Positions 46,929-56,194 of a stretch of DNA of 64,000 nucleotides are shown piece by piece. The position numbers and the translations under genes were made by a program. The number at the start of each line of letters is the position of its first letter. The first letter of the stretch is position 1. The notes below the pieces were generated by a model. That model did not search any database. It worked only from the letters and a program-made list of their open reading frames with translations, and had not been told where the DNA came from. The stretch is from Allobacillus saliphilus (lineage in GTDB: Bacteria; Bacillota; Bacilli; Bacillales; Alkalibacillaceae): positions 1 to 64,000 of the forward strand of contig NZ_JAGSIE010000005.1 of the NCBI RefSeq assembly GCF_018138385.1, read 5' to 3'.

Positions 46929-48221
46929 ATGAATCGCAGTAATGTATTAGTTAGTTTAGATATTGGTACATCAAAAGTAAAAGTAATCATCGGTGAAGTA
47001 ACGAATGATGGTTTAAATGTCATTGGTGTAGGAACAGCTGAGTCCAACGGAATGAAAAAGGGTGCAATTGTCGATATTGACCAAACTGTTCACTCCATTC
47101 AAAATGCCGTTGAACAAGCTGAACGAATGATTGATATGGAAATAAAAAATGTTATTGTGTCAATCAATGGTAGTCATGTTCATTTGCAAAACTGCCATGG
47201 TGTTGTCGCTGTATCTAGTGAAACAAGAGAGATTGGCGATGAAGATATTCGAAGAGTCATTGATGCATCACAGGTAATCTCTATTCCTCCAGAAAGAGAG
47301 ATTGTCGATGTATATCCACAGCAGTTCGTTGTCGATGGACAAGATGAAATTAAAGATCCGCGTGGAATGATTGGTGTTCGTCTAGAAATGCACGGGTTAT
47401 TAGTTACTTGTGGAAAGACGAATCTACATAACATTCTAAAGTGTGTAGAGCGGGCAGGGTTGGAAGTCGAAGATATTTGCTTACAGCCTTTGGCAGCAGG
47501 AGAAGTCGCCCTCTCAAAGGATGAAAAAAATCTCGGTGTAGCTCTTGTTAACATCGGCGCTGGAAGCACTACTGTTTCTGTATTTGTGGAAGGCCAAATG
47601 ATTGATACATTGGTTGTTCCGCTTGGTGGAGATAATATAACTAAAGATTTATCCATCGGATTGAAAACGACAACTGAAGAAGCTGAAAACGTGAAAAAAG
47701 ATTATGGACATGCGTATGTTCCTGAAGCACAAAAGGATGTTACATTCTCAGTCACTACAATTGGAAGCAATGAGAAAAAAGAATATGATCAAGTATTAAT
47801 TTCGGAGATCATCGAAGCTCGCTTAGCTGAGATCTTTGATTTCGTCAGAAAAGAAATCCGACGTATGGGTTTGCTTGAATTACCTGGTGGGTATGTGATG
47901 ACAGGTGGCGTTGTAAATATGCCAGGTGTAATGGAACTTGCTAAAGATATTTTCCGAACAAATGTCAGAACATCGATTCCTACTTACATAGGTGTTCGTG
48001 AACCACAATTCACTGTAGGACTGGGAACCTTGCAATTCGCACATCAAAATGCGAAAATACAAGGTAAAGTTTTTCAAGAAGGTATTGGAAAATTAAACCA
48101 GACTGAACCGGTTCCATCAATGGATAATCGAGAAAAGCCTCGTAGTGAACAAAAAGCTAAGCAAAAGAAAGAAGATAAGGAACCAATTCTTAAAAAATTA
48201 CAAAATTATTTCTTCGATTAA
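46929..48221 (+). CDS. ftsA: Cell division protein FtsA
   Basis: FtsA is an actin-like ATPase that tethers FtsZ to the membrane. The 430-residue protein has phosphate-1 motif VSLDIGTSKVKV, LVNIGAGSTTVSVF (phosphate-2) and GGYVMTGGVVNMPG (adenosine motif). The end, PILKKLQNYFFD, forms the amphipathic membrane-targeting helix. GTGGAGGTG precedes the ATG. The 150-base gap before it shows no clear gene; ylxW, ylxX and sbp of B. subtilis are missing. Confidence 0.97.
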   Translation: MNRSNVLVSLDIGTSKVKVIIGEVTNDGLNVIGVGTAESNGMKKGAIVDIDQTVHSIQNAVEQAERMIDMEIKNVIVSINGSHVHLQNCHGVVAVSSETREIGDEDIRRVIDASQVISIPPEREIVDVYPQQFVVDGQDEIKDPRGMIGVRLEMHGLLVTCGKTNLHNILKCVERAGLEVEDICLQPLAAGEVALSKDEKNLGVALVNIGAGSTTVSVFVEGQMIDTLVVPLGGDNITKDLSIGLKTTTEEAENVKKDYGHAYVPEAQKDVTFSVTTIGSNEKKEYDQVLISEIIEARLAEIFDFVRKEIRRMGLLELPGGYVMTGGVVNMPGVMELAKDIFRTNVRTSIPTYIGVREPQFTVGLGTLQFAHQNAKIQGKVFQEGIGKLNQTEPVPSMDNREKPRSEQKAKQKKEDKEPILKKLQNYFFD

Positions 48222-48283
48222 AAATGAAGCGTCTCCTTCAACATAGAAAACGGAAAAAGGGATAATGAATGGGAGGAACGAAT

Positions 48284-49408
48284 ATGTTGGATTTTGAGTC
48301 AAACAATGATCAATTAGCAAAAATAAAAGTCATCGGTGTCGGTGGCGGTGGAAGTAATGCTGTTAATCGTATGATTGAAAATGGTGTACAAGGTGTAGAA
48401 TTTATCGCCGTTAACACAGATGCACAGGCATTAAACTTATCAAAAGCTGAAACAAAACTACAGATTGGTGAAAAATTAACTCGTGGTTTAGGAGCGGGTG
48501 CCAATCCAGAAGTTGGAAAAAAGGCAGCTGAAGAAAGTAAGGAAGCTATTGAAGAAGTTCTTCAAGGTGCGGATATGGTGTTTGTCACTGCTGGAATGGG
48601 TGGCGGAACAGGTACTGGTGCAGCTGCTGTGATTGCACAAATTTCAAAAGAGTTGGGTGCTTTAACCGTTGGTGTCGTTACACGCCCATTCTTATTCGAA
48701 GGTCGTAAACGTTCTGTCCAAGCAGGCAGTGGAGTAGACTCATTAAAAGAAAATGTCGATACATTAATTGTCATCCCAAATGATCGACTACTTGAACTTG
48801 TAGATAAAAACACACCGATGCTTGAAGCGTTCCGGGAAGCTGATAACGTTCTTCGACAAGGTGTCCAAGGTATTTCTGATTTAATTGCAGTACCTGGATT
48901 AATCAATGTGGACTTTGCAGACGTAAAAACGATTATGCAAGACAAAGGTTCAGCATTAATGGGAATTGGTGTAGCAACAGGAGAAAGTCGTGCTGGAGAA
49001 GCTGCGAAAAAAGCTATCTCATCTCCATTATTGGAAACATCAATCGATGGTGCACATGGAATCTTGATGAACATCTCTGGCGGAACTAACTTAAGCTTGT
49101 TCGAAGTACAAGAAGCTGCTGAAATTGTTACCTCTGCAGCAGATCAAGAGGTAAACGTCATTTTTGGCTCAGTAATCAACGAAAATTTAAAAGATGAAAT
49201 TGTTGTTACTGTAATTGCGACAGGATTTGATGAAAGTGCGCAATCAAGTGAGCAAAGACCTCATACGCAGCGACCGGCTGCAGGTCCAACTCCTACAACT
49301 ACGTCTCAATCACAGCGCAGACCTGAGCGCCCAACTGCACAACAACCTTCTTATGAAGAAGATACGTTAGATATTCCGACGTTCTTACGTAATCGCAACC
49401 GCGACTAA
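48284..49408 (+). CDS. ftsZ: Cell division protein FtsZ
   Basis: FtsZ is the tubulin-like GTPase that forms the division ring. The 374-residue protein has the GTP-binding [11 protein letters not shown] and [13 protein letters not shown] motifs and a Gln/Pro/Thr-rich linker (about 315-360). The C-terminal [10 protein letters not shown] peptide binds FtsA, SepF and other partners. ATG at 48284 follows GGGAGGA; the ATG at 48269 contains that site and is rejected. Confidence 0.98.
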   Translation: MLDFESNNDQLAKIKVIGVGGGGSNAVNRMIENGVQGVEFIAVNTDAQALNLSKAETKLQIGEKLTRGLGAGANPEVGKKAAEESKEAIEEVLQGADMVFVTAGMGGGTGTGAAAVIAQISKELGALTVGVVTRPFLFEGRKRSVQAGSGVDSLKENVDTLIVIPNDRLLELVDKNTPMLEAFREADNVLRQGVQGISDLIAVPGLINVDFADVKTIMQDKGSALMGIGVATGESRAGEAAKKAISSPLLETSIDGAHGILMNISGGTNLSLFEVQEAAEIVTSAADQEVNVIFGSVINENLKDEIVVTVIATGFDESAQSSEQRPHTQRPAAGPTPTTTSQSQRRPERPTAQQPSYEEDTLDIPTFLRNRNRD

Positions 49409-49430
49409 ATGGATAACGAAAAACAATCAA

Positions 49431-49471
49431 AAGCCTGATTTAACTGCTACTCGTTAAATCAGGCTTTTTTA
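49431..49471 (+). terminator. Terminator after ftsZ
   Basis: AAGCCTGATTTAAC pairs with GTTAAATCAGGCTT around TGCTACTC, followed by TTTTTA. Confidence 0.93.
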
Positions 49472-49514
49472 TTGTTGATTTAGTCGACCTACGTCCATTT
49501 CCTCTCCTCAAAAT

Positions 49515-49592
49515 ATTCGTCAAAAAAGACCAAAATAAGAAAGAAGATGCACTGATAAAGTGACAGTTTTTTTATGGTAGCTCAGCTATACT
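49515..49592 (+). promoter_or_regulatory. Spo0A-controlled spoIIG promoter
   Basis: GTGACA (49560-49565) and TATACT (49587-49592) are separated by 21 bp, far from the normal 17. The B. subtilis spoIIG promoter is likewise sigma-A-dependent with an over-long 22-bp spacer and needs Spo0A. A near-0A box lies at 49515-49525 (minus strand TTTTGACGAAT), about 75-84 bases before the predicted start. Another (CTTGTCAAAA) lies at 49604-49613. Confidence 0.65.
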
Positions 49593-49624
49593 CTTGTTAA
49601 ATGCTTGTCAAAAGGGAGTAAGCA

Positions 49625-50536
49625 ATGCAGCTATATTTGGATTTAATTTGGTTACTCAATTTATTATTTGATTGGACAATCTTACTACTCGTTGCTTGGT
49701 TAACGAAATCTGTATTCTCCAGGAAGCGAGTCTTCTTCGGTGCACTCTTTGCATCGTTGATCATCCCATTATCCATTGGACTAGGGCTTGAGTGGTTGTT
49801 TCATCCGTTAGCGAAACTCATTTATTCCATTGGAATTGTTTGGATCGCTTTCTCTTATCGTCATTTGAAGACATTGGTTACACAATGGTTTTGCTTTTAC
49901 ATTGTCAACTTTACGATTGGTGGAGGTATCTATGGACTTTATACATTTTTGGATGGAACTATACCGATCAATAACCTTACTCAAGGTTATGGAAATGTTT
50001 ATAGTTGGATTACTGTATCTGCTCTATTTCCTATCGTTCTTTATTTAACAAAAGAGCAATTTCAGCGACTCACGATTCATCGGATGAATGAGCAACAATT
50101 ATATCCAGTTTTTTTGACTTATAACAACACCCAAATTAAAGCAAATGGTTTTTATGATTCTGGAAACCAATTGACACATCCGATATCAAAAAAACCTGTC
50201 ATTTTATTAGATGAATCGACTTCTCAGCGATTATTCGGGGAGTCAATGACAAACAAAATGATTCAATCAGCGTCATTATCTACAAGTGAGCAATCGCAAT
50301 TATCGATTCAACTTATTCCATACAAAGCTGCAGGAGGAGGGGAGAATTATTTAAAGGCAATTTTATTGGATCGTGTGAGCATTGAATATAACTCGATTAC
50401 GTATACAACGAAAAATGTCTATGCTGGTGTCCAACCGGGCCGATTCTCAAACTCAATTGACTTTCAAGTGTTATTACATTCATTGGTATTTCAGTCAAAA
50501 AGAACGAAAATATTTCAATCAGAGGGGGCATCTTAA
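49625..50536 (+). CDS. spoIIGA: Sporulation sigma-E processing peptidase SpoIIGA
   Basis: SpoIIGA is the membrane aspartic protease that removes the pro-sequence from sigma-E in the mother cell. The 303-residue protein has five N-terminal helices (1-150) and a cytosolic protease half with the active-site pattern GFYDSGNQL (D near 179). AAGGGAG lies before the ATG. Its stop overlaps the sigE start. Confidence 0.96.
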   Translation: MQLYLDLIWLLNLLFDWTILLLVAWLTKSVFSRKRVFFGALFASLIIPLSIGLGLEWLFHPLAKLIYSIGIVWIAFSYRHLKTLVTQWFCFYIVNFTIGGGIYGLYTFLDGTIPINNLTQGYGNVYSWITVSALFPIVLYLTKEQFQRLTIHRMNEQQLYPVFLTYNNTQIKANGFYDSGNQLTHPISKKPVILLDESTSQRLFGESMTNKMIQSASLSTSEQSQLSIQLIPYKAAGGGENYLKAILLDRVSIEYNSITYTTKNVYAGVQPGRFSNSIDFQVLLHSLVFQSKRTKIFQSEGAS

Positions 50537-51261
50537 TGGTTCGTAAACTTCTAGGTGATATTCAACGATTTTTAATTAAGCTACTTGTTAAGTTAAGGAT
50601 TATTAAGAGAGATGAAGTATATTATATCGGTGGTAGTGAAGCATTACCGCCACCATTATCAAAAGATGAAGAAAGGCATGTACTTGAGCGAATGACAAAT
50701 GGAGATCAAGCAGCGAAATCAATGTTAATTGAACATAATTTACGTTTAGTCGTTTATATTGCAAAAAAGTTTGAGAATACTGGAATTCATATTGAGGACT
50801 TAATTAGTATAGGTTCAATAGGTCTCATTAAAGCGGTCAATACGTTTAACCCAGAGAAAAAAATTAAACTGGCAACCTATGCGTCTCGTTGTATCGAGAA
50901 CGAGATTCTCATGTACTTAAGAAGAAATAATAAACGAAAGACAGAAATTTCATTTGATGAACCGTTGAATGCAGACTGGGATGGAAATGAATTATTGCTG
51001 GCTGATGTGCTTGGAACGGAAGATGACCTGATTACGCGGGAATTGGATCATTCCGTTGATAAAACGCTATTATTAAATGCCTTGAAAAATTTAAATGGTC
51101 GAGAAAAGCAAATTATGGAAATGCGATTTGGCTTAGCAGGGAATAAGGAACAAACACAAAAAGATGTAGCGCAGGAATTAGGGATTTCGCAGTCTTATAT
51201 ATCAAGGCTCGAAAAGAAAATTATCAAACGATTGAAACGAGAGTTTAATAAAATGGTTTGA
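50536..51261 (+). CDS. sigE: RNA polymerase sporulation sigma factor SigE (pro-form)
   Basis: Sigma-E drives early mother-cell gene expression. The 241-residue precursor keeps an N-terminal pro-sequence (about 1-28, amphipathic, [18 protein letters not shown]), cleaved by SpoIIGA. Region 2 ([30 protein letters not shown]) and region 4 ([21 protein letters not shown]) are clear. The ATG shares a base with the spoIIGA stop. Confidence 0.97.
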   Translation: MVRKLLGDIQRFLIKLLVKLRIIKRDEVYYIGGSEALPPPLSKDEERHVLERMTNGDQAAKSMLIEHNLRLVVYIAKKFENTGIHIEDLISIGSIGLIKAVNTFNPEKKIKLATYASRCIENEILMYLRRNNKRKTEISFDEPLNADWDGNELLLADVLGTEDDLITRELDHSVDKTLLLNALKNLNGREKQIMEMRFGLAGNKEQTQKDVAQELGISQSYISRLEKKIIKRLKREFNKMV

Positions 51262-51272
51262 TTTGATTTTTA

Positions 51273-51282
51273 TTTGTCGAAT
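51273..51282 (+). promoter_or_regulatory. Spo0A box between sigE and sigG
   Basis: TTTGTCGAAT is an exact match to the 0A-box consensus. It sits 12 bases after the sigE stop and 60 bases before the sigG start. Confidence 0.45.
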
Positions 51283-51291
51283 AAAATCCGT

Positions 51292-51331
51292 CTTGCTGGA
51301 GAAACTGATAAATGACATCAACTCCAGCGGG
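51292..51331 (+). promoter_or_regulatory. sigG leader hairpin next to the ribosome site
   Basis: GCTGGAG (51295-51301) pairs with CTCCAGC (51322-51328). The helix can extend by C-G and two T-G pairs into the first three G of the GGGAGGGG ribosome site. A stem-loop in the B. subtilis sigG leader lowers sigG translation; this looks like its counterpart. Confidence 0.6.
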
Positions 51332-51342
51332 AGGGGTAAACA

Positions 51343-52137
51343 TTGGCAAGAAATAAAGTCGAAATTTGTGGTGTAGATACGTCAAAATTACCTGTTTTAA
51401 AGAATGACGAGATGCGATTTTTATTTAAAAGAATGCAAAAAGGGGAGCTCGATGCAAGAGAACAACTTGTTAACGGTAACTTAAGATTAGTATTAAGCGT
51501 GATAAAAAGATTTAATCATCGTGGCGAAAATATGGACGATTTATTTCAAGTTGGTTGTATCGGCTTAATGAAATCCATAGACAATTTTGATTTAAGTCAT
51601 AATGTGAGATTTTCTACTTATGCAGTACCGATGATCATAGGTGAAATTAGAAGATACTTACGAGATAATAATCCGATTCGTGTGTCACGGTCTCTAAGAG
51701 ATATTGCCTACAAGGCTTTACAAATTCGTGAAGATCTAATCGGAAAAAACAATGCTGAGCCGTCGACGAAGCAAATAGCGGAAGAAATGGAATTGCCTCA
51801 TGAAGACGTCGTATTTGCTTTAGACGCAATACAAGATCCGGTCTCATTATTCGAACCAATTTATAATGATGGAAGCGACCCTATTTTCGTCCTTGATCAA
51901 CTGAGAGATGAAAAAGAAAAAGCAACTTCTTGGGTCAATGATTTAGCGATTCGGGAAGGAATCCAGAAATTAAATAGTCGTGAAAAATTAATTATTAATC
52001 AACGTTTCTTTGAAGGAAAAACACAAATGGAAGTAGCCGATGAAATTGGTATTTCACAGGCTCAAGTATCTAGATTAGAAAAAACAGCCATACAAGAAAT
52101 GAATAAAAGTGTATTAGAAAAGATGGATGAAGCATAG
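51343..52137 (+). CDS. sigG: RNA polymerase sporulation sigma factor SigG
   Basis: Sigma-G controls late forespore genes. The 264-residue protein starts ARNKVEICGVDTSKLPVLKN after the initiator, the N terminus conserved in Bacillus SigG. It has region 2 (NLRLVLSVIKRFNHRGENMDD would span 44-64), region 3 and the region 4 helix-turn-helix (MEVADEIGISQAQVSRLEK). TTG start follows GGGAGGGG. A rare start and a hairpin on the ribosome site point to tight translational control. Confidence 0.97.
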   Translation: MARNKVEICGVDTSKLPVLKNDEMRFLFKRMQKGELDAREQLVNGNLRLVLSVIKRFNHRGENMDDLFQVGCIGLMKSIDNFDLSHNVRFSTYAVPMIIGEIRRYLRDNNPIRVSRSLRDIAYKALQIREDLIGKNNAEPSTKQIAEEMELPHEDVVFALDAIQDPVSLFEPIYNDGSDPIFVLDQLRDEKEKATSWVNDLAIREGIQKLNSREKLIINQRFFEGKTQMEVADEIGISQAQVSRLEKTAIQEMNKSVLEKMDEA

Positions 52138-52170
52138 TCTTCAAGCTGTTGATTCGTACTTGTATAAAAA

Positions 52171-52195
52171 AGTCCAGAATTTCTGGGCTTTTTTT
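52171..52195 (+). terminator. Terminator after sigG
   Basis: AGTCCAGA pairs with TCTGGGCT around a short ATT loop and is followed by six more T. Confidence 0.8.
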
Positions 52196-52233
52196 GTTGT
52201 TCAGCGACATATTCTATAATGAGGTGATCGTTT

Positions 52234-52464
52234 ATGTTGCTTTCGGAATTGCAATCAAAAGATATTATTAATATTGATTCAGGTGAAAAAGTAGGGTTTG
52301 TTGGAGATATAGAAATTGATGTAACAGTAGGTGTCGTGACGTATTTGATTGTAACCATCAGTCAAAAATGGTTCGGGCTACTCGGAAATGAGGAGGAGTT
52401 AAAGATTCCATGGACGAATATTGTTAAAATAGGAACGGATGTCATATTAGTTCGCCTGAATTAA
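52234..52464 (+). CDS. ylmC: YlmC/YmxH-family PRC-barrel sporulation protein
   Basis: A 76-residue single-domain protein of the YlmC/YmxH family with a PRC-barrel fold (LLSELQSKDIINIDSGEKVG, then EEELKIPWTNIVKIGTDVILV). It is conserved in endospore formers beside the sigE-sigG locus. The function is not known. AATGAGGTGA precedes the ATG. Confidence 0.9.
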   Translation: MLLSELQSKDIINIDSGEKVGFVGDIEIDVTVGVVTYLIVTISQKWFGLLGNEEELKIPWTNIVKIGTDVILVRLN

Positions 52465-52530
52465 GCGATTGTTACATGAGAAAAATCCTAACAATTATGA
52501 TAAAATAAGCGTATGTAAGGAGCGTTCAGT

Positions 52531-53331
52531 GTGAAAGATGTATTTAACTACGATGAATCGACAGCAATGCTGCTCATAAAAGAGTGGGAAAAATATGGAG
52601 TTATTGCTGGATTCACAACGAAAAATAACGGTGTCAGCAAGCCTCCATTTGAAGGTTTGAATCTCGGATTGCATGTGAATGATCATAGAGAAGATGTCAT
52701 GGAAAACCGTCAGATCATAACAAATGCTTTGAATAAAGACCTGATTCAGTGGAGATGCATTAACCAAATACACGGTGACCGAATCGTGGATTTGACGGAC
52801 AGGCAGATGGATGACAAACAACTGCAACATGACAAGCCATTGCTTGATGCTGATGGAATGTTTTCCAATGATTCGAATGACTTTTTGGTTACATATTATG
52901 CCGATTGTGTACCGTTATATGTAATTGATAGTAAGAACCACTATTTCGGCATGGCTCACGCTGGGTGGAAGGGAACAGTAAAAGGCATCGGCAAAAAGTT
53001 AGTGGAAACATTTCAACAAAAGGGAAGCAAACTCTCGGACATGCATGTAGCAATCGGGCCGTCGATCTCACAAACTCACTATGAAGTGAATGACGCCGTG
53101 GCTGAACAGATACCTAAAGAACACGCACAAATTTTAGTTGCAACGAAACCAGGTCATTATCTGCTCGATTTAAAAACACTTAATGAACGAATCTTTGTGG
53201 AAGCAGGTATTCGACCAGATCAAATTTTAAAAACCAATTATTGTACATTTGAGCAAGAAGATTTATTTTATTCTTATCGTAGAGACCAAGGCAAGACAGG
53301 CAGGATGGCTGCTTTTTTAGGAGTATTATAA
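52531..53331 (+). CDS. pgeF: Peptidoglycan editing factor PgeF (YlmD)
   Basis: A 266-residue protein of the PgeF/YfiH family (multicopper-laccase-like fold). In other bacteria it is a zinc enzyme that removes wrongly incorporated L-Ser-containing precursors or acts on purine nucleosides. The metal-site motifs are ADCVPLY and HAGWKGT, with CTFEQEDLFYSYRRD at the end. GTG start follows AAGGAG by eight bases. Confidence 0.93.
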   Translation: MKDVFNYDESTAMLLIKEWEKYGVIAGFTTKNNGVSKPPFEGLNLGLHVNDHREDVMENRQIITNALNKDLIQWRCINQIHGDRIVDLTDRQMDDKQLQHDKPLLDADGMFSNDSNDFLVTYYADCVPLYVIDSKNHYFGMAHAGWKGTVKGIGKKLVETFQQKGSKLSDMHVAIGPSISQTHYEVNDAVAEQIPKEHAQILVATKPGHYLLDLKTLNERIFVEAGIRPDQILKTNYCTFEQEDLFYSYRRDQGKTGRMAAFLGVL

Positions 53332-53349
53332 TTCAAAGGAGCGTTAGAC

Positions 53350-54024
53350 GTGTCTGTACAAAACAATCTAGCAAACATTCAAAAAAACATTCAGAAAGCA
53401 TGTGAGATCACAAATCGAAATGCAGAAGATATTCAACTAATTGCTGTTACTAAATATGTTACTGTTGAAAGAGCTCAAGAAGCCATTGAGGCAGGGATTC
53501 AACATTTAGGAGAAAACCGAGTGGAAGGATTCCAAAAGAAATATACAGCGATTGATGATCAAGCGAAGTGGCATTTTATTGGAACATTACAATCTCGGAA
53601 AGTGAAAGAAATTATTCACCAAGTAGATTACATTCATTCATTGGACCGGAAGTCGTTGGCGAAAGAAATTAATAAACGAGCAGAACATCCAATCTCATGT
53701 TTTGTCCAGGTGAATGTAAGTGGTGAAAGTTCAAAACATGGACTGGACCCAAATGAAGTGAGCGACTTTATTCAGTCTTTAAAGGACTATCCAAAAATAA
53801 ATGTAGTTGGCTTAATGACAATGGCTCCTCACACGGACGATGAAAAGGTTATTCGAAACTGTTTTCAATCATTAAAACAATTACAAACAGAAATTCAACA
53901 GCTATCGTTAGATTTTGCACCCTGCGACTATTTATCGATGGGAATGAGCAATGATTATCAGATTGCCATTGAAGAAGGTGCAACACATATCCGTTTAGGA
54001 TCAAGTCTTGTAGGTGAGGAATAG
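53350..54024 (+). CDS. ylmE: Pyridoxal-phosphate homeostasis protein YlmE (YggS family)
   Basis: A 224-residue PLP-binding TIM barrel of the YggS/PROSC family that buffers free PLP. The PLP lysine is K35 in IAVTKYV; other family motifs are GENRVEGFQKK, WHFIGTLQSRK, and LSMGMSNDYQIAIEEG. GTG start follows AAAGGAG. sepF starts 11 bases after its stop. Confidence 0.95.
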   Translation: MSVQNNLANIQKNIQKACEITNRNAEDIQLIAVTKYVTVERAQEAIEAGIQHLGENRVEGFQKKYTAIDDQAKWHFIGTLQSRKVKEIIHQVDYIHSLDRKSLAKEINKRAEHPISCFVQVNVSGESSKHGLDPNEVSDFIQSLKDYPKINVVGLMTMAPHTDDEKVIRNCFQSLKQLQTEIQQLSLDFAPCDYLSMGMSNDYQIAIEEGATHIRLGSSLVGEE

Positions 54025-54034
54025 GAGGAGACGA

Positions 54035-54466
54035 ATGATGGGTTTTATGGATCGAGTAAAAGGGTTCTTCGATTTGGATGGAGAAGAAGAAAATTACTAT
54101 GCAAGTAAAGAACAGAAAAAAGAAGCATCTATTGCAACTCATGAACAAAGTAATATCGTTAGTATACACTCCGTCCAACAAGACTCACGAATGGTTCTCT
54201 GTGAACCGAAAGAATTTGAAGAAGTAGAAGAGATTGCAGAACACATTAAGAAAAGAAAATCAGTCGTAATAAACATGCAGCGCTTAGATCAAACCAATAG
54301 TAAGCGTATGGTTGACTTTCTTAGTGGTACAGTTTATGGCTTAAATGGAAAAATTCAAAAACTAGGAAGCCAAACCTTTTTATGTACACCAGAGCATGTC
54401 AGCATTTCTGGTAGTATCAACGGTTTGATCGATGAAGAGTTTGAGTTCCAACGAAAAGGTAGGTAA
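54035..54466 (+). CDS. sepF: Cell division protein SepF
   Basis: SepF (YlmF) polymerises into rings, binds FtsZ and anchors it to the membrane. The 143-residue protein begins with the amphipathic membrane helix [14 protein letters not shown]. An acidic linker leads to the conserved domain [21 protein letters not shown] and [27 protein letters not shown] precedes the ATG; an ATG one codon later is also possible. Confidence 0.96.
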   Translation: MMGFMDRVKGFFDLDGEEENYYASKEQKKEASIATHEQSNIVSIHSVQQDSRMVLCEPKEFEEVEEIAEHIKKRKSVVINMQRLDQTNSKRMVDFLSGTVYGLNGKIQKLGSQTFLCTPEHVSISGSINGLIDEEFEFQRKGR

Positions 54467-54470
54467 GAGT

Positions 54471-54737
54471 ATGTTATTTGAAGTATTTAAATTACTTTCA
54501 ACCGCATTATCCATTTATTCCTGGGCATTAATCATCTATATTTTGATGTCATGGTTTCCAGGTGCACGGGAAAGTGGTGTCGGTGAATTTCTTGGAAAAA
54601 TTACCGAACCCTATTTAGAGCCTTTCCGAAAAATCATCCCACCAATTGGTATGTTGGATATTTCGCCAATTGTTGCGATTATCGCATTACAACTAGCATC
54701 AAACGGTGTATGGGTTCTATATGGAATGCTAGTTTAA
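54471..54737 (+). CDS. ylmG: YggT-family membrane protein YlmG
   Basis: An 88-residue membrane protein with two helices and the YggT pattern: SWFPGARES, then [24 protein letters not shown] which spans about 44-67. YggT proteins affect cell shape or division and turgor in several lineages; the biochemical role is unknown. ATG at 54471 follows AGGTAAGAG, four bases after sepF. Confidence 0.93.
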   Translation: MLFEVFKLLSTALSIYSWALIIYILMSWFPGARESGVGEFLGKITEPYLEPFRKIIPPIGMLDISPIVAIIALQLASNGVWVLYGMLV

Positions 54738-54759
54738 TTCGTTAAGAAAGAGGAGAACC

Positions 54760-55533
54760 ATGAAGATCTATCAGCACTTCAGACCAGAAGAACAGCATTT
54801 GATCGATCAGATTTTAGATTGGAAAGATCAAGTGGAAAGGACTCATGTTTCTGTATTGACGGACTTTTTGGATCCACGTGAGCAGATCGTCTTTCAATCG
54901 GTAATTGGTCAAGATGAAGAGTTTCGTTTATCCTTTGACGGCGGCTATGATGAAGCTGAACGTAAAAGAGCGATCCTCGCGCCGTTTTATGTTGAAACTT
55001 CTCAAAAGGATTTTCAAATGACTGCGCTACGGGGCACTTATCCGGCGAAATTTGTCACGTTAAGTCACAGAGATGTATTGGGAAGTATGATGTCGTTAGG
55101 CATACATAGAAAGAAGCTAGGTGATTTGACAATTGCTGAAGGAGAATTTCAAATCATTTGTGATGAGAGTCTAGCTCCTTATTTTCAAATGAATTTGACA
55201 CAAATTAAAAAAAGTCGTGTATCATTAGAAGAAGTAAAGTTAGAACATGTTGTTGCTCCAAGCCAAAATTGGGAAGTAAAAGAAAGTACTGTTTCATCCG
55301 TTCGATTGGATGTCGTCATGAAAGAAATCTATCGTATGTCCAGACAGCAAGCACAAAAAATGATCGAAAAAGAAGCAGTCAAAGTGAATCATCAAGTCAT
55401 ACAGCAACCGGCATACCAACTAGAAGCAGGAGATTTATTATCTGTACGTACTAAAGGGAGAAGCAAGATGTTGGAAGTGCTTGGGACTACGAAAAAAGAT
55501 AAACAGCGAATTAAAACCGCATTGTTAAAATAA
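54760..55533 (+). CDS. ylmH: S4-domain RNA-binding protein YlmH
   Basis: A 257-residue protein with a C-terminal S4 RNA-binding domain (RLDVVMKEIYRMSRQQAQKMIEKEAVKVNH split over about 184-213). YlmH (RqcP2) binds stalled 50S subunits and helps release P-site tRNA in the ribosome quality-control pathway with RqcH. AAGAGGAG precedes the ATG. A gene resembling rqcH lies at the right edge of this window. Confidence 0.92.
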   Translation: MKIYQHFRPEEQHLIDQILDWKDQVERTHVSVLTDFLDPREQIVFQSVIGQDEEFRLSFDGGYDEAERKRAILAPFYVETSQKDFQMTALRGTYPAKFVTLSHRDVLGSMMSLGIHRKKLGDLTIAEGEFQIICDESLAPYFQMNLTQIKKSRVSLEEVKLEHVVAPSQNWEVKESTVSSVRLDVVMKEIYRMSRQQAQKMIEKEAVKVNHQVIQQPAYQLEAGDLLSVRTKGRSKMLEVLGTTKKDKQRIKTALLK

Positions 55534-55562
55534 ATTGCCGAAATGGCAGGAATTCCACTGTT

Positions 55563-55572
55563 TTTGTCGAAA
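55563..55572 (+). promoter_or_regulatory. Spo0A box upstream of divIVA
   Basis: TTTGTCGAAA matches the 0A-box consensus exactly. It lies 45 bases before the divIVA start. It would let phosphorylated Spo0A adjust DivIVA supply at the onset of asymmetric division; this function is inferred. Confidence 0.5.
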
Positions 55573-55616
55573 GTTAACCAGTAATCGGTAGTGAACGTAC
55601 AATAGGGGGAGATTAC

Positions 55617-56138
55617 ATGGCATTAACGCCACTTGATATTCATAATAAAGAATTTACACGCGGATTCAGAGGTTATGATGAAGATGAAGTCAATGACTTT
55701 TTAGACCTTGTCATCAAGGATTATGAAAAAGTCATCCGCGAAAAGAAATCACTTGAAGATAAACTTTATGAAATGGAAGAGCGATTGAGCCATTTCACGA
55801 ACATTGAAGAAACGTTGAATCGTTCGATCTTAGTTGCACAAGAATCAGCTGATGAAGTTAAAAGTAATGCGAATAAAGAGGCGAAGCTTATTATTAAAGA
55901 GGCAGAGAAAAATGCCGATCGCATTATTAATGATGCATTAGCTAAATCAAGAAGTACGGCAATGGAAGTCGAAGAGCTTAAAAAGCAAGCAAAAGTGTTT
56001 CGTACACGTTTGAAAATGCTAGTGGAAGCTCAACTGGATATTATTGACACGAATGATTGGGAAGAATTATTTGAAATTGATTCTAACCAAGACCAAGAAG
56101 AAGAGCCAAGACTGAATCAATATTCTACATCCGAATAA
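55617..56138 (+). CDS. divIVA: Septum-site and pole organiser DivIVA
   Basis: DivIVA binds curved membrane at septa and poles and recruits MinJ and, in sporulation, chromosome-anchoring proteins. The 173-residue protein has the N-terminal membrane-binding domain (LTPLDIHNKEFTRGFRGYDEDEVNDFLD split over 3-30) and two long coiled coils (about 32-60 and 70-140). TAGGGGGAG precedes the ATG. Confidence 0.97.
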   Translation: MALTPLDIHNKEFTRGFRGYDEDEVNDFLDLVIKDYEKVIREKKSLEDKLYEMEERLSHFTNIEETLNRSILVAQESADEVKSNANKEAKLIIKEAEKNADRIINDALAKSRSTAMEVEELKKQAKVFRTRLKMLVEAQLDIIDTNDWEELFEIDSNQDQEEEPRLNQYSTSE

Positions 56139-56156
56139 TTAATTGAATACAAATGC

Positions 56157-56185
56157 TTGACGAATTATTTTTCTTTCCATATAAT
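56157..56185 (+). promoter_or_regulatory. Sigma-A promoter of ileS
   Basis: TTGACG (56157-56162), a 17-bp spacer, TATAAT (56180-56185): five of six and a perfect -10. Transcription would start near 56192 at the beginning of the T-box leader. Confidence 0.85.
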
Positions 56186-56194
56186 TTTCATGCA

